DNA of 64,000 nucleotides from Verrucomicrobiota bacterium (GTDB taxonomy: Bacteria > Verrucomicrobiota > Verrucomicrobiia > Opitutales > Opitutaceae). The stretch covers positions 28,220-92,219 of the forward strand of contig JADKHC010000020.1 of NCBI GenBank assembly GCA_016721945.1, in the 5' to 3' direction. Made by a program: the position numbers and the translations under genes. Below are positions 41,469-49,858 of this stretch, in pieces (the first letter of the stretch is position 1; the number at the start of each line of letters is the position of its first letter). The notes under the pieces were generated by a model that made no database searches, was not told where the DNA came from, and was given only the letters and a program-made list of their open reading frames with translations.

Positions 41469-43024
41469 GGTCCCTCGTTCCGCAATGCAGCCGCCAAGTA
41501 ATCTAGAATCTGTGTCGTCTGCACCGCAACCTGCCCTTGGTTTCGTGCGAGCAGATCGGCCGCGATGCCCTGCCAGACCACGCCGCGACACGCGGCCTCC
41601 AGCGGCTCTTTTGGAGACTGCGCTAGCAAACCACCGATCAGGCCCGCCAAAACGTCGCCGCTTCCTCCACGCGCCAGTACCGGTCCGCCAAAACAACTAT
41701 GATAAACCGCCAAGCCGTCGCTGATGCGTGTGAGCGGGCCTTTCAGCACCGTCACGGCTTTCGTTTCACGAGAGAAATTCATTAACCCAACGCTACCGGC
41801 AATACGGGAAAACTCTCCAGCATGCGGCGTCAGGACGCGCGGAGCAGAACCCACTCGCACAACTTCAGGCTGGAGTGCATCGGCATCGATCACGAGCGGT
41901 ACAGTCGCCGTTTTCACGATATCCACCATCAGCGCCAACGTCTCCGGCTCTCGCGCCACGCCTGGTCCGAGCAACAGTGCATCCGCGCGATCCATCCGCT
42001 CGCGCAACAAATACAGCCCTTCGAGCGCAAGCCCGCCCGCCGGAGTTTCCGGCCAGCCGACCCAGATGGCCTCAGGCAACCGTGCCGCGCAAACCGCAAC
42101 CAACGATTCAGGCACAAAAACCGTGATCAAACCAATGCCGCTGCGAGCGGCCGCGAGCGCACTCATCAACACCGCGCCGGGATAACTGCGTGACCCGCCG
42201 ATGATGAAAACATGACAGTAAGTTCGCTTGTCGGATTGCGGATTTCGCAGGCAGCGGAACGGAGTAAGCACTTCTGGCGTCAGAACACGATCAACTAGGT
42301 AGGGACAATGCTCCGCATTGTCCTCGGCGGATGAGGGACCATCCGCCCTACCTTTCGATCCCTTTTTAAAAAAGCCGAGATCGAGATAACGCAGACGCCC
42401 CACCGCAGAGGCATTGGCCGCATCAACAGCAGGTGCTTTCACACTGCCTGTTGCGTAGGTAAAATCGGCCCGCAACACACCGCCATCGCCAAGCCCGCTT
42501 GGCAGATCAACTGCGGCCCGAAAACGAATGGGATGGCTATTCAACCGCGCAAAAACCTCAGTCAACAAAGTTGTGAGCGGTGGGCGAAATTGAAAACCGA
42601 ATACGCCATCCAGCGCGACGTCGTAGCTTTCGATCAAGGACTCGTAGCGAGAAACCAGTCGTACCCGCCCAGGTGCCGCATGAACCAACTCGCGATAGGC
42701 TCGGGCAGCCAGCGGACGCAACTCGCGCTCGCCGAACAGCAGCCAGATGTCCGCACACGCCGCTAAGTTGTTTTCGAGAATGGCCTTGGCTGCGAGCAAA
42801 GCGTCGCCGCCATTGTGCCCTTTCCCCGCAAGCACGAGGACGCAAGGCGCATTAGGGAACCGTCCGACTTCGCCAAAATCAGCCACCACCGCCTCGCCGA
42901 CCGCACGACCGGCTTTCGTCATGGCCTGCCATTCTTTTGCCTCGTCGCCGCAAAACAATCCCTCCTCGAATCGTTTCGCGTCTTCGAGTGTAAGGATCGG
43001 ATGACTGAACGTCATCGAGTTCAT
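41465..43024 (-). CDS. nnr: Bifunctional NAD(P)HX epimerase/dehydratase
   Basis: The 519-residue protein repairs hydrated NAD(P)H. Residues 1-215 form the NnrE/YjeF_N epimerase (VLVLAGKGHNGGDAL, AVDLPSGLGDGG). Residues 250-515 form the ADP-dependent dehydratase NnrD (CHVFIIGGSRSYPGA, LGPGVAREPE, LVIDADAL, TPHAGEF, GSGDVLAGLIGGLLAQ). The linker between the two holds 19 residues encoded by a palindromic element (42297-42353). The ATG at 43024 overlaps the upstream stop (ATGA), and its own stop overlaps dprA, so three genes are coupled. Confidence 0.95.
   Translation of the reverse strand: MNSMTFSHPILTLEDAKRFEEGLFCGDEAKEWQAMTKAGRAVGEAVVADFGEVGRFPNAPCVLVLAGKGHNGGDALLAAKAILENNLAACADIWLLFGERELRPLAARAYRELVHAAPGRVRLVSRYESLIESYDVALDGVFGFQFRPPLTTLLTEVFARLNSHPIRFRAAVDLPSGLGDGGVLRADFTYATGSVKAPAVDAANASAVGRLRYLDLGFFKKGSKGRADGPSSAEDNAEHCPYLVDRVLTPEVLTPFRCLRNPQSDKRTYCHVFIIGGSRSYPGAVLMSALAAARSGIGLITVFVPESLVAVCAARLPEAIWVGWPETPAGGLALEGLYLLRERMDRADALLLGPGVAREPETLALMVDIVKTATVPLVIDADALQPEVVRVGSAPRVLTPHAGEFSRIAGSVGLMNFSRETKAVTVLKGPLTRISDGLAVYHSCFGGPVLARGGSGDVLAGLIGGLLAQSPKEPLEAACRGVVWQGIAADLLARNQGQVAVQTTQILDYLAAALRNEGP
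42297..42353. repeat. 57-bp palindromic element in frame inside nnr
   Basis: Ends AGGTAGGG (42297-42304) and CCCTACCT (42346-42353) are perfect inverses. Between them lie two hairpins: GGACAATGC-TCC-GCATTGTCC (42303-42323) and GGCGGATG-AGGGAC-CATCCGCC (42326-42347). At 57 bp it adds exactly 19 codons (GRADGPSSAEDNAEHCPYL) without breaking the reading frame. Confidence 0.8.
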
Positions 43025-43527
43025 GGTTCGGTCGAGGGTGGAAGCCATACCGAGGAGGTTTCTTTCAAGCGCTTTAGTTGCACATCCTCTGGTTCGGTAA
43101 AGCGGAGAGGCAGATCAGGGTTGACGTTATGCCGGATCACAGGGCGCGTGAGGTGCGGCAAAGTACGATAATAATAATACTCGCCACTGCGCATCACCTC
43201 GAAGAACTCGGAAAACTTGTTGGTCTCAGCATTCCAGAGGGCGACCTCGGTAATATCGTGACGCCAAACGGCCTGGCTTTCGTATTGCGTGAAGACATTT
43301 TCGATCGCGGCGAGACTGGCGCGGTCCTTGATCGCTGCCGCAGATTTTTGCGGTTCAACCTTCACCGGTGCGGGCGCAGGCGGTGGTGGCGGTGTTAACT
43401 GGTTTCGGCGGGCGACTTCGCGCTGAACGCCGTACGCAAACATGGCACCGATAATGAAGCCAACCATGATCCACGAGGGCGTCGTAGAAAGTTTTTCGCG
43501 AGAAGGCTTGGTAACAGTGTCGGACAT
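43021..43527 (-). CDS. Single-pass membrane protein, unknown
   Basis: From the ATG at 43527 the protein has 168 residues. A short cytoplasmic N-terminus is followed by one transmembrane helix (SWIMVGFIIGAMFAYGVQ), then a proline-rich spacer (LTPPPPPAPAPVKVEP) and a roughly 110-residue domain (SLAAIENVFTQYESQAVWRHD, then ITEVALWNAETNKFSEFFEV, LPLRFTEPEDV). No named family recognised. The frame is open to 43809, but that region is the opposite frame of acpS. It lies between acpS and nnr in a coupled operon; a periplasmic structural role is possible. Confidence 0.65.
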   Translation of the reverse strand: MSDTVTKPSREKLSTTPSWIMVGFIIGAMFAYGVQREVARRNQLTPPPPPAPAPVKVEPQKSAAAIKDRASLAAIENVFTQYESQAVWRHDITEVALWNAETNKFSEFFEVMRSGEYYYYRTLPHLTRPVIRHNVNPDLPLRFTEPEDVQLKRLKETSSVWLPPSTEP

Positions 43528-43541
43528 GGCGTGAGATTGAA

Positions 43542-43949
43542 TTATGCTTTCACCAGAGCAGCCACGGCCATCGCGGCCGAATCGGTATGCGAAAGCGTGA
43601 GCAGCACATGCGTCGCGCCAACCTGCGCGAGGAGCGCCTGGCCTTTTTCGTCGAGCCGCACAAGCGGTTCCTTGCGCTCGCCGTGGTAAACAGAAATCGA
43701 TTTCCAGCCGATCTCCGCGCCGATGCCAGTGGTGAAGGCCTTGGACACGGCTTCCTTGGCGGCAAAACGCGCGGCGAGGTGTTTGTGCGGATGTTTCATG
43801 CCGAAACAATAGACACGCTCCTCATCGGTGAAAACACGCCCAAGGAAGCGCTCGCCCTGCCGGTCGAGCACACCACGAATGCGATCAACATCGACGATGT
43901 CAGCACCAAGTCCGACGAGAATTCCACCAGGCGGTAGAGCAATGTTCAT
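43542..43949 (-). CDS. acpS: Holo-[acyl-carrier-protein] synthase
   Basis: The 135-residue phosphopantetheinyl transferase has both signature motifs: GLGADIVDVDRI near the N-terminus (Mg-binding aspartate) and FAAKEAVSKAFTTGIG in the centre (Glu ligand and Lys base). It moves 4'-phosphopantetheine from CoA to apo-ACP. Length is normal for the AcpS trimer family. It is the first gene of the acpS - 43527 - nnr - dprA unit, and lies directly downstream of the GxxExxY cassette, whose end is only 9 bases from the start codon. Confidence 0.96.
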   Translation of the reverse strand: MNIALPPGGILVGLGADIVDVDRIRGVLDRQGERFLGRVFTDEERVYCFGMKHPHKHLAARFAAKEAVSKAFTTGIGAEIGWKSISVYHGERKEPLVRLDEKGQALLAQVGATHVLLTLSHTDSAAMAVAALVKA

Positions 43950-43957
43950 GCGTAAGA

Positions 43958-44367
43958 TTTACAGGAGAGAACGGAGGAAACAGAGTAGGTCAGAGGTTGG
44001 CTCCGGGAAGAATCAGGCGCGAGACTCCATCGGTAAGTTTGACCTCGTGAAAGTTGATCAAGAGTCCGAGCGGGATATCGAGCAATTTCATGTAACTCAA
44101 AAGCTGGGCTTTGTGGACAGGAAGAACGCGCTCTACGGCCTTAATTTCAACCAGCACGCAGTCACTTACAAGGACGTCAAAACGCAGAGGCTCTTCCCGC
44201 ACAAAACCCTTATAGGAAATTTCGACTAGTTTCTGGTTCGAAGGCATTGCCTAGTCGGGGGCGGACAGATTCAAGCCTTTGTCCCTATGGGCCGTGTGTG
44301 TCGGTCAAAGGTTAGTGAAGCGTGGGTGCATGATTTTCTCCGTTTCCTCCGTTCTCTCCTGTAAAAG
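43958..44367. mobile_element. Inverted-repeat cassette carrying a GxxExxY remnant
   Basis: The ends TTTACAGGAGAGAACGGAGG (43958-43977, continuing AAACAGAG) and its inverse (44336-44367: TTCTCCGTTTCCTCCGTTCT then CTCCTGTAAAAG) match almost perfectly over about 28 bases. The remnant gene fills the interior on the minus strand. The same ends flank the empty pair at 39881-39978. No transposase is encoded, so movement would need outside help. Target-site duplications are not evident to the eye. Confidence 0.7.
43990..44247 (-). pseudogene. GxxExxY-type PD-(D/E)XK nuclease-like protein, N-terminus lost
   Basis: The 85-residue frame matches the C-terminal two thirds of the GxxExxY protein family (PD-(D/E)XK superfamily): QKLVEISYKGFVREEPLRFD, VLVEIKAVERVLPVHKAQLL, YMKLLDIPLGLLINFHEVKL, RLILPGANL. 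The nuclease-like residues (Asp in RFDVLV, ExK in VEIKAV) are kept. The family is normally about 120-130 residues. Its typical first residues reappear as MHPRFTNL at 44331-44308, followed by a stop, so the helix bearing the GxxExxY motif has been deleted and replaced by about 60 unrelated bases. A truncated gene in a repeat-bounded cassette. Confidence 0.75.
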
Positions 44368-44378
44368 AGAGGCCTGCA

Positions 44379-45122
44379 TCAGGCGTTCATGCGCGTTTTC
44401 ATTTCGCGCACGGCTTCTTCGATGCCGGTGAAGAGCGCGCGACTGAGGATGCTGTGACCGATATTTAGCTCGTGGAGATGTGGAATGGTTCGGACTTCGG
44501 AGATATTTACGTAGCTGATGCCGTGGCCGGCATTGACGACGAGGTCGAGTTCGTGCGCGAGCGTGGCGCCAACCCGGAGTCGCTCAAGCTGCTTCGCGCG
44601 AGCCGAGGTGTGGTAGGCATTGGCGTAGGCACCGGTGTGCAACTCGACCCACGGCGCACCGAGTTTCGCACTAAGCTCGATCTGATTCGCGTCGGGATCG
44701 ATGAAAAGACTGGTTTTGATACCGACGGCTTTCATCGTATCGATGCACGCCTTAACCCGGTCGCGATTACGCACGATGTCGAGTCCGCCCTCGGTCGTGA
44801 CTTCCTGGCGGTTCTCCGGCACGAGGCAAACCGAGTCGGGTTTGAGCTTCAGCGCGTACTCGATCATCGCGGGCGTGCAGGCCATTTCGAGATTGAGCCG
44901 GGTGGAAATCGTTTCGCGCAGCCGCACGACATCGCGGTCCTGGATATGTCGGCGATCTTCGCGCAGATGCACCGTGATGCCGTCGGCACCAGCACGTTCG
45001 GAGAGCACTGCAAGCGTCACCGGATCAGGCTCAATCGGTCCGCCAACAGTTACGGGCATCTGCCGGTAGCGCGCCTGCCGCAGTGTGGCGCAGTGGTCGA
45101 TATTGACGCCAAGTAGAATCAT
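44379..45122 (-). CDS. pdxJ: Pyridoxine 5'-phosphate synthase
   Basis: The 247-residue TIM-barrel enzyme condenses 1-deoxyxylulose 5-phosphate with 3-amino-2-oxopropyl phosphate in vitamin B6 synthesis. It shows all family blocks: LGVNIDHCATLRQARY, ERAGADGITVHLREDRRHI, NLEMACTPAMIEYAL, VCLVPENRQEVTTEGG, SLFIDPD, VELHTGAYAN and VNAGHGISYVN. Length is standard. The gene reads away from VC0807-family gene 45219 and ends beside the cassette at 43958-44367. Confidence 0.97.
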   Translation of the reverse strand: MILLGVNIDHCATLRQARYRQMPVTVGGPIEPDPVTLAVLSERAGADGITVHLREDRRHIQDRDVVRLRETISTRLNLEMACTPAMIEYALKLKPDSVCLVPENRQEVTTEGGLDIVRNRDRVKACIDTMKAVGIKTSLFIDPDANQIELSAKLGAPWVELHTGAYANAYHTSARAKQLERLRVGATLAHELDLVVNAGHGISYVNISEVRTIPHLHELNIGHSILSRALFTGIEEAVREMKTRMNA

Positions 45123-45218
45123 GGCCCTAGGAAGACAAATTGTGACGATCAGGGAAACAGTAAATCGCGCGACTTTTGCCTTTAGGCCGGGCCCGCTTCC
45201 CTATTGAAACACCAGCGC

Positions 45219-45944
45219 ATGTCGACGTCCAAGCCCAAGAAACACGAGAGCCTCCTGCTGAATCTTATCTGCAACATCGCACTGCCGACTCTGCTGTTGA
45301 CGGTTTTCAGCAAGGAAAAATACCTCGGCCCGCTCTGGGGGCTGATCGTGGCGCTGATCTTCCCGGTGGGTTACGGCATCTGGGATTTTGCCACGCGGAA
45401 GAAAACCAATTTTATCTCTATCATCGGGTTCGTCAGCGTGCTACTCAGCGGCGGCTTCGGCCTGATGAAAGTTGGCGGTTTCTGGTTCGCGGTAAAAGAC
45501 GCCGCGATGCCCATCGTGATCGGCATCGCCGTGCTGCTGTCGCTGAGAAGCAAAGAGCCGCTCATTCGCGAACTGCTCTTCAACGAGCAGGTGATCGATA
45601 TTCCGCGGGTCGATGCGGCGCTGGCCGAACGCAACGCCCGGCCGGCGTTTGATTCACTGTTGGTGCGGGCGAGTTACGCACTGGCCGCGACGTTTTTTGC
45701 GAGTGCAGGCATCAATTTCGCCACCGCACGCTGGATCATCCGCAGCGAGCCAGGCACGGAAGCCTTCAATGCCGAACTAGGAAAAATGCACTCGATCGGC
45801 ATGGTCGTGATGGCGGTGCCCGCGATGATCATGCTCATGCTCGTACTTTGGCGTCTGATCGGCGGCATCCAGCGACTGACCGGCCTCGACATGGATTCGA
45901 TTTTCAAGGGCGGCGAAGGGCAAAAAAAATCTGGGGCGGCTTGA
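45219..45944 (+). CDS. VC0807-family multi-pass membrane protein
   Basis: The 241-residue protein starts at ATG 45219 (a TTG at 45204 is also in frame). It has about five membrane helices: LLLNLICNIALPTLLLTVF, GPLWGLIVALIFPVGYGIWDF, IIGFVSVLLSGGFGLM and two more after residue 140, the last being MVVMAVPAMIMLMLVLWRLI. The block LIVALIFPVGYGIWDF...KKTNFISIIGFVSVLLSGG is typical of the VC0807 family, whose function is unknown. The 3' end of the gene overlaps a terminator used by gltA on the other strand. Confidence 0.8.
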   Translation: MSTSKPKKHESLLLNLICNIALPTLLLTVFSKEKYLGPLWGLIVALIFPVGYGIWDFATRKKTNFISIIGFVSVLLSGGFGLMKVGGFWFAVKDAAMPIVIGIAVLLSLRSKEPLIRELLFNEQVIDIPRVDAALAERNARPAFDSLLVRASYALAATFFASAGINFATARWIIRSEPGTEAFNAELGKMHSIGMVVMAVPAMIMLMLVLWRLIGGIQRLTGLDMDSIFKGGEGQKKSGAA

Positions 45945-45957
45945 GGCCGACCCAGAT
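45922..45957 (-). terminator. Intrinsic terminator of gltA overlapping the convergent gene
   Basis: On the minus strand ATCTGGGTCGGC and GCCGCCCCAGAT form a long stem (one bulge) followed by TTTTTTTT (45922-45929). It lies 36 bases after the gltA stop and overlaps the last seven codons of the plus-strand membrane-protein gene. Confidence 0.8.
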
Positions 45958-45992
45958 CGAAAAAGAGAACATGTACGGTTCGTAGCGTTGAA

Positions 45993-47294
45993 CTACTGAC
46001 GCTGCTCAACCGGCACGTAGTCGCGAACGGTTTTGCCTGTATAGATTTGACGCGGACGATAGATTTTAAGCTTCGGATTGACCGCGACCTCACGCCACTG
46101 AGCGATCCAGCCCGGCATACGGCCAATGGCGAACATGACGGTAAAGATATTCTCCGGGATGCCGATCGCGCGCATGATGAGACCCGAGTAGAAATCGACG
46201 TTCGGGTAGAGCTTGCGTGAGACGAAGTAGTCGTCACTAAGCGCACACTCTTCGAGTTTCATCGCGATGTTGAGGAGCGGGTCGTTCTTGATACCGAGGC
46301 TGGCGAGAGCCTTGTAGAAGCTCGCTTTGATGATCTTTGCGCGCGGGTCGTAGTTTTTATAAACACGATGGCCAAAGCCCATGAGGCGCGCCTCGCCCTT
46401 GCCGGATTTTGCCGCCTCGATGAATTTCGTGCCGTCGTCGCCTTCGGCGTGAATGCTCTTGAGCATCTCGATCACAGCCATGTTGGCACCGCCATGGAGC
46501 GGACCCCAAAGGGCGTTCACCCCGGCGGAAACGGAGGCGAAGAGATTGGCACCGGATGAGCCAACCATTTTCACGGTCGAGGTGGAGCAGTTCTGCTCGT
46601 GATCCGCATGGAGCAGGAGGAAAAGATTAAGCGCCGACGCGACCTCTTGAGTCGGGATGTACTCGTTGTACGGCTCCGAGAACATGAGGTGCAGGAAATT
46701 TTCGCAGTAGCCGTAGTTCGGGCGCGGGTAGTTGAACGGCAGGCCGCGCGTAACGCGATAGGTGTGAGCCGTGATCGTACGAACTTTCGAAATAGCGATA
46801 GCAGCCGCTTCGTCAAAGTGCTCGAGGTCGTGAAGATGGTTATTGGTCGCGAGGTGCGGATAATAAGCACCGAGAGAATTTACCGCCGCAGAAAGAATCG
46901 CCATCGGATGCGACTCGCGCGGGAAACTGCTCAGGAAACGGGTCATCCCCTCGTGCAAAGGCGCATGCTTGGTGAGCAAGCGGGAGAACTTCGCACGTTG
47001 TTCCGAGGTGGGCAGCTCGCCGTAAATAACGAGGTAGGCACACTCGACGAAGGAAGACTTCTCCGCGAGTTGCTCGATCGGGTAACCGCGATAGCGAAGA
47101 ATACCGATATCGCCATCGATGAACGTGATGTTGCTGGTACAGGAGCCGGTGTTACCGAACCCATCGTCGTAGGTAATGTAACCGGTATCGGAACGGAGCT
47201 TTGCGATATCCACCGCTTTTTCTCCTTCGGAACCGACGATTATAGGCAGGGCAATTTCCTTTTCATCCAGTTTCAGAAGGGCTGTTTTAGGCAT
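45993..47294 (-). CDS. gltA: Citrate synthase
   Basis: The 433-residue enzyme condenses oxaloacetate with acetyl-CoA. Catalytic and binding residues lie in HADHEQNCSTSTVKMVGSSG, LWGPLHGGANMAV, GFGHRVYKNYDPRA and FYSGLIMRAIGIP, with the C-terminal MPGWIAQWREV. The N-terminal beta-rich domain (YITYDDGFGNTGSCTSNITF) and length fit the type-II hexameric, NADH-sensitive citrate synthases of Gram-negative bacteria. Transcribed alone, with its promoter in the 155 bases before hisH and a strong terminator at 45922-45957. Confidence 0.97.
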   Translation of the reverse strand: MPKTALLKLDEKEIALPIIVGSEGEKAVDIAKLRSDTGYITYDDGFGNTGSCTSNITFIDGDIGILRYRGYPIEQLAEKSSFVECAYLVIYGELPTSEQRAKFSRLLTKHAPLHEGMTRFLSSFPRESHPMAILSAAVNSLGAYYPHLATNNHLHDLEHFDEAAAIAISKVRTITAHTYRVTRGLPFNYPRPNYGYCENFLHLMFSEPYNEYIPTQEVASALNLFLLLHADHEQNCSTSTVKMVGSSGANLFASVSAGVNALWGPLHGGANMAVIEMLKSIHAEGDDGTKFIEAAKSGKGEARLMGFGHRVYKNYDPRAKIIKASFYKALASLGIKNDPLLNIAMKLEECALSDDYFVSRKLYPNVDFYSGLIMRAIGIPENIFTVMFAIGRMPGWIAQWREVAVNPKLKIYRPRQIYTGKTVRDYVPVEQRQ

Positions 47295-47449
47295 AATCAG
47301 AAATGAACGAAATCATTTCACAGAGGCAAAGCAAAGTTGGCTTTTCCTGCGCGTCCTAAGCAGTTCTACACGCGAAGAGCGCGGTGCGTAAGAAAAACTG
47401 CTGCAAGGAGCTGGCCGAACTTAACAAAGCCCACGACCAGCGAACGAGC

Positions 47450-48136
47450 TTAGGCACTCGCAGCGGCGGCGACCGAGGCGAAGTTACGGTAAATCTGCAA
47501 CCCCTTGGCCTGACTCTTCTCTGGGTGAAACTGCGTCGCAAAGCACCGACCGCGAGCAATCGCCGCGGTGAAGGCACCGCCGTAGTCAGCCTCGGCGAGC
47601 ACCAAGCTCGGATCGTCCGGCATACAATGAAAGCTATGCACAAAATAAAACGCCTCGCCTTCAACGTTGAGCTGCGCCGCCAGCGGAGAATTCGCCTGCT
47701 TGAAGGTGATGGAATTCCAGCCCATGTGCGGAATCTTGTATTCGGGCGGACGACGGAAACGCACGACCTTGCCGGGAAACGCACCGAGACCGGTCACATT
47801 TCCCTCTTCCGAAAAATCGAAAAGCGCCTGCATGCCGAGGCACACGCCGAGAAACGGACGACCTTCCGCGATCCAGCCGCGTACAGTGTCATCGAGCTTG
47901 GTCGCACGCAAAGCCGCCACGCAATCGCCCAACGCGCCCACGCCCGGCAGCACGAGACCAGCGACTTTGCCAATCTCGGCCGGTGTACGCACAACCTTCG
48001 GCTGCGCACCAACGGCCTCCAGTGCCTTGGTCACGCTGCGGAGATTGCAAATGCCGTTGTCGATGACGGCGATGACGGGAGACGATTTCGACGAGGGAGA
48101 GTTCGGGAGTCGAGCAGCCACTGGGCAATCCGGCAC
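47450..48136 (-). CDS. hisH: Imidazole glycerol phosphate synthase, glutaminase subunit
   Basis: The 228-residue class-I amidotransferase has the triad nucleophile in FLGVCLGMQALFDFSEEG and the His/Glu pair in FATQFHPEKSQ, with the LPGVGALGDC loop characteristic of HisH. It supplies ammonia to HisF for imidazole-ring formation. The start is a GTG at 48136; a GTG at 48121 is an alternative, since the homologous region begins at VIAVIDNGICNLRS. It is the last gene of the his cluster, 24 bases after hisB; hisF and hisA are not in the window. Confidence 0.95.
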   Translation of the reverse strand: MPDCPVAARLPNSPSSKSSPVIAVIDNGICNLRSVTKALEAVGAQPKVVRTPAEIGKVAGLVLPGVGALGDCVAALRATKLDDTVRGWIAEGRPFLGVCLGMQALFDFSEEGNVTGLGAFPGKVVRFRRPPEYKIPHMGWNSITFKQANSPLAAQLNVEGEAFYFVHSFHCMPDDPSLVLAEADYGGAFTAAIARGRCFATQFHPEKSQAKGLQIYRNFASVAAAASA

Positions 48137-48160
48137 CTTGTCGCCGACTGTCGGCAGCCA

Positions 48161-48757
48161 CTAGATCTTCCCCTTGGTGCTCGGCAATTGTCCGGCCGTG
48201 CGAGGATCGATCTGTGTGGCGACATCGAGGGCGCGGGCGAGGCCTTTGAAAATAGCCTCGGCAACGTGATGCGGCTCTTCGCCGTATTCGAGTTTCACGT
48301 GCAGGTTCGCGCCGAGCGCATTGCTGAACGCGCGGCAAAATTCCTTCACGAGCACGATGTTGAAATCGCGCACAAACATCGTCGGCGCCTCCGCTTCGTA
48401 AACGAGATGCGGACGGCCACCGATGTCGACCACCACGCGGGCGAGCGATTCGTCCATCGGCAAAAGGAAAAATCCATAGCGGCGAATGCCGAGCTTGTCG
48501 CCGAGCGCTTGCTTGAACGCCTCGCCCAGCACGATGCCGACATCCTCGACCGTGTGATGGTAATCAACATCCACATCGCCCTTGGCGTCCACGTGCAGAT
48601 CGAACAGGCCGTGCTTCGCGAACAGCGTGAGCATGTGATCGAAGAACGGCACGCCCGTGGAAATATTCGACACACCACGGCCATCGACGTCCAACGTGAG
48701 GGTGATGTCAGTTTCAGCGGTTTTCCGCTTGATGGTTGCTATACGATTTTGCGCCAT
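48161..48757 (-). CDS. hisB: Imidazoleglycerol-phosphate dehydratase
   Basis: The 198-residue enzyme carries the two metal-binding histidine motifs of the dimanganese site, FFDHMLTLFAKHG with DYHHTVEDVGI, and YGEEPHHVAEAIFKGLARAL near the C-terminus, plus DESLARVVVDIGGR. It is the monofunctional dehydratase (no phosphatase domain). It catalyses the sixth step of histidine synthesis. Its start lies inside the end of hisC (19-base overlap), indicating coupling. Confidence 0.96.
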   Translation of the reverse strand: MAQNRIATIKRKTAETDITLTLDVDGRGVSNISTGVPFFDHMLTLFAKHGLFDLHVDAKGDVDVDYHHTVEDVGIVLGEAFKQALGDKLGIRRYGFFLLPMDESLARVVVDIGGRPHLVYEAEAPTMFVRDFNIVLVKEFCRAFSNALGANLHVKLEYGEEPHHVAEAIFKGLARALDVATQIDPRTAGQLPSTKGKI

Positions 48758-49842
48758 GCTTCGAGCGATTGGTTAAGGACGAGCATTTCGTCGTCGGTGC
48801 CCACGCTGATACGTAGGAACGACGCGGTCAAGGCATGGCTCGGGAAGTAACGCACCAACACCTTGTGAGCATAGAGATAATCATAGGCCGCCTTGGCCAC
48901 CGCCGGCCCGCTCTCGCCGCGAGCGTTGCGCGGTTCGGTAAAAATGAAATTCGACTGCGACGGATAGGTGAACCAGCCCTGCCCGCCCCACATTTTCACA
49001 TAACGATCACGCGTGGTTTTGATCTTCGCGATCACACCATCGTAATACGTCTGATCGCCGATCGCCGCCACCGCCGCCACCTGAGACAGACGGCTGGTAT
49101 TGTAACTATCGCGCACGCGATCGAGCACGTCGATCACCTCAGCATGCGCCAGCGCATAACCAATGCGGATGCCCGCGAGCGCATAGGCTTTCGAAAGCGT
49201 ACGCACAATCACGAGATTCGGATAACGCGCGAGCAACGGCACCGCGTCCTCCTGCGCAAAAGGCGCGTAAGCCTCGTCGACAACGAGCAGCCCTTTGAAA
49301 ACCTTTAACGCTTCCTCGATCTCCGCGCGACTGAAGCCCACTCCGGTCGGCGCATTGGGCGAAGTCAGAAAAAATGCGCGCGCAGCCGAACCAGCCATTC
49401 GAGCCAAAGGCAGTTTCATCGAACGATCGAACTCAATGATTTCGCTGCGTCCATCCTGGATCTCCACCAGCACCGGATAGAGCGAGTAGCTCGGCATCGT
49501 GAAACCGAGCGGCACCGTCTGCGTGCAGAAAGCGCGCACGAGTAAATTCAGAATATCGTCCGAACCATTGCCTACACACACATTTTCCGCGCGCAGGCCT
49601 TGACCGTGATGATCAGCGACCACGCGACGCAGCGCTGCGCTCGTCGGATTCGGATAAAGCCGCAACGTCTCGCCCGCCGCGCCCACTTCGGCACGGATCG
49701 CTTCAGCGACGCGCGGACTCGGCGGATAAGGACACTCGTTCGTGTTGAGCTTCACCCAGCCCGACTCAGTCGGCTGAAGACCGGGCGTGTAAGCATGAAG
49801 CTTGGCGACGTGAGGAAGCGCGAAATTTGCAGGAGTGGACAT
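48739..49842 (-). CDS. hisC: Histidinol-phosphate aminotransferase
   Basis: From the ATG at 49842 the protein has 367 residues of the fold-type I aminotransferase class: KLNTNECPYPPSP, CVGNGSDDILNLL (phosphate cup), FLTSPNAPTGVGFS, VVDEAYAPFA and the PLP lysine in VRTLSKAYALAGIRIGYALA, with a C-terminal arginine in ASFLRISVGTDDE. It converts imidazole-acetol phosphate to histidinol phosphate. It is separated from hisD by a double palindrome (49859-49913). Confidence 0.96.
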   Translation of the reverse strand: MSTPANFALPHVAKLHAYTPGLQPTESGWVKLNTNECPYPPSPRVAEAIRAEVGAAGETLRLYPNPTSAALRRVVADHHGQGLRAENVCVGNGSDDILNLLVRAFCTQTVPLGFTMPSYSLYPVLVEIQDGRSEIIEFDRSMKLPLARMAGSAARAFFLTSPNAPTGVGFSRAEIEEALKVFKGLLVVDEAYAPFAQEDAVPLLARYPNLVIVRTLSKAYALAGIRIGYALAHAEVIDVLDRVRDSYNTSRLSQVAAVAAIGDQTYYDGVIAKIKTTRDRYVKMWGGQGWFTYPSQSNFIFTEPRNARGESGPAVAKAAYDYLYAHKVLVRYFPSHALTASFLRISVGTDDEMLVLNQSLEAWRKIV

Positions 49843-49858
49843 GGCGGATCGTTGGTGA

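Noticed and set aside
47384..48850. Long plus-strand open frame (488 codons) across hisH and hisB
   Set aside because: It is antisense to two clear his genes, is rich in Arg/His as expected for a shadow frame in GC-rich DNA and has no family resemblance.
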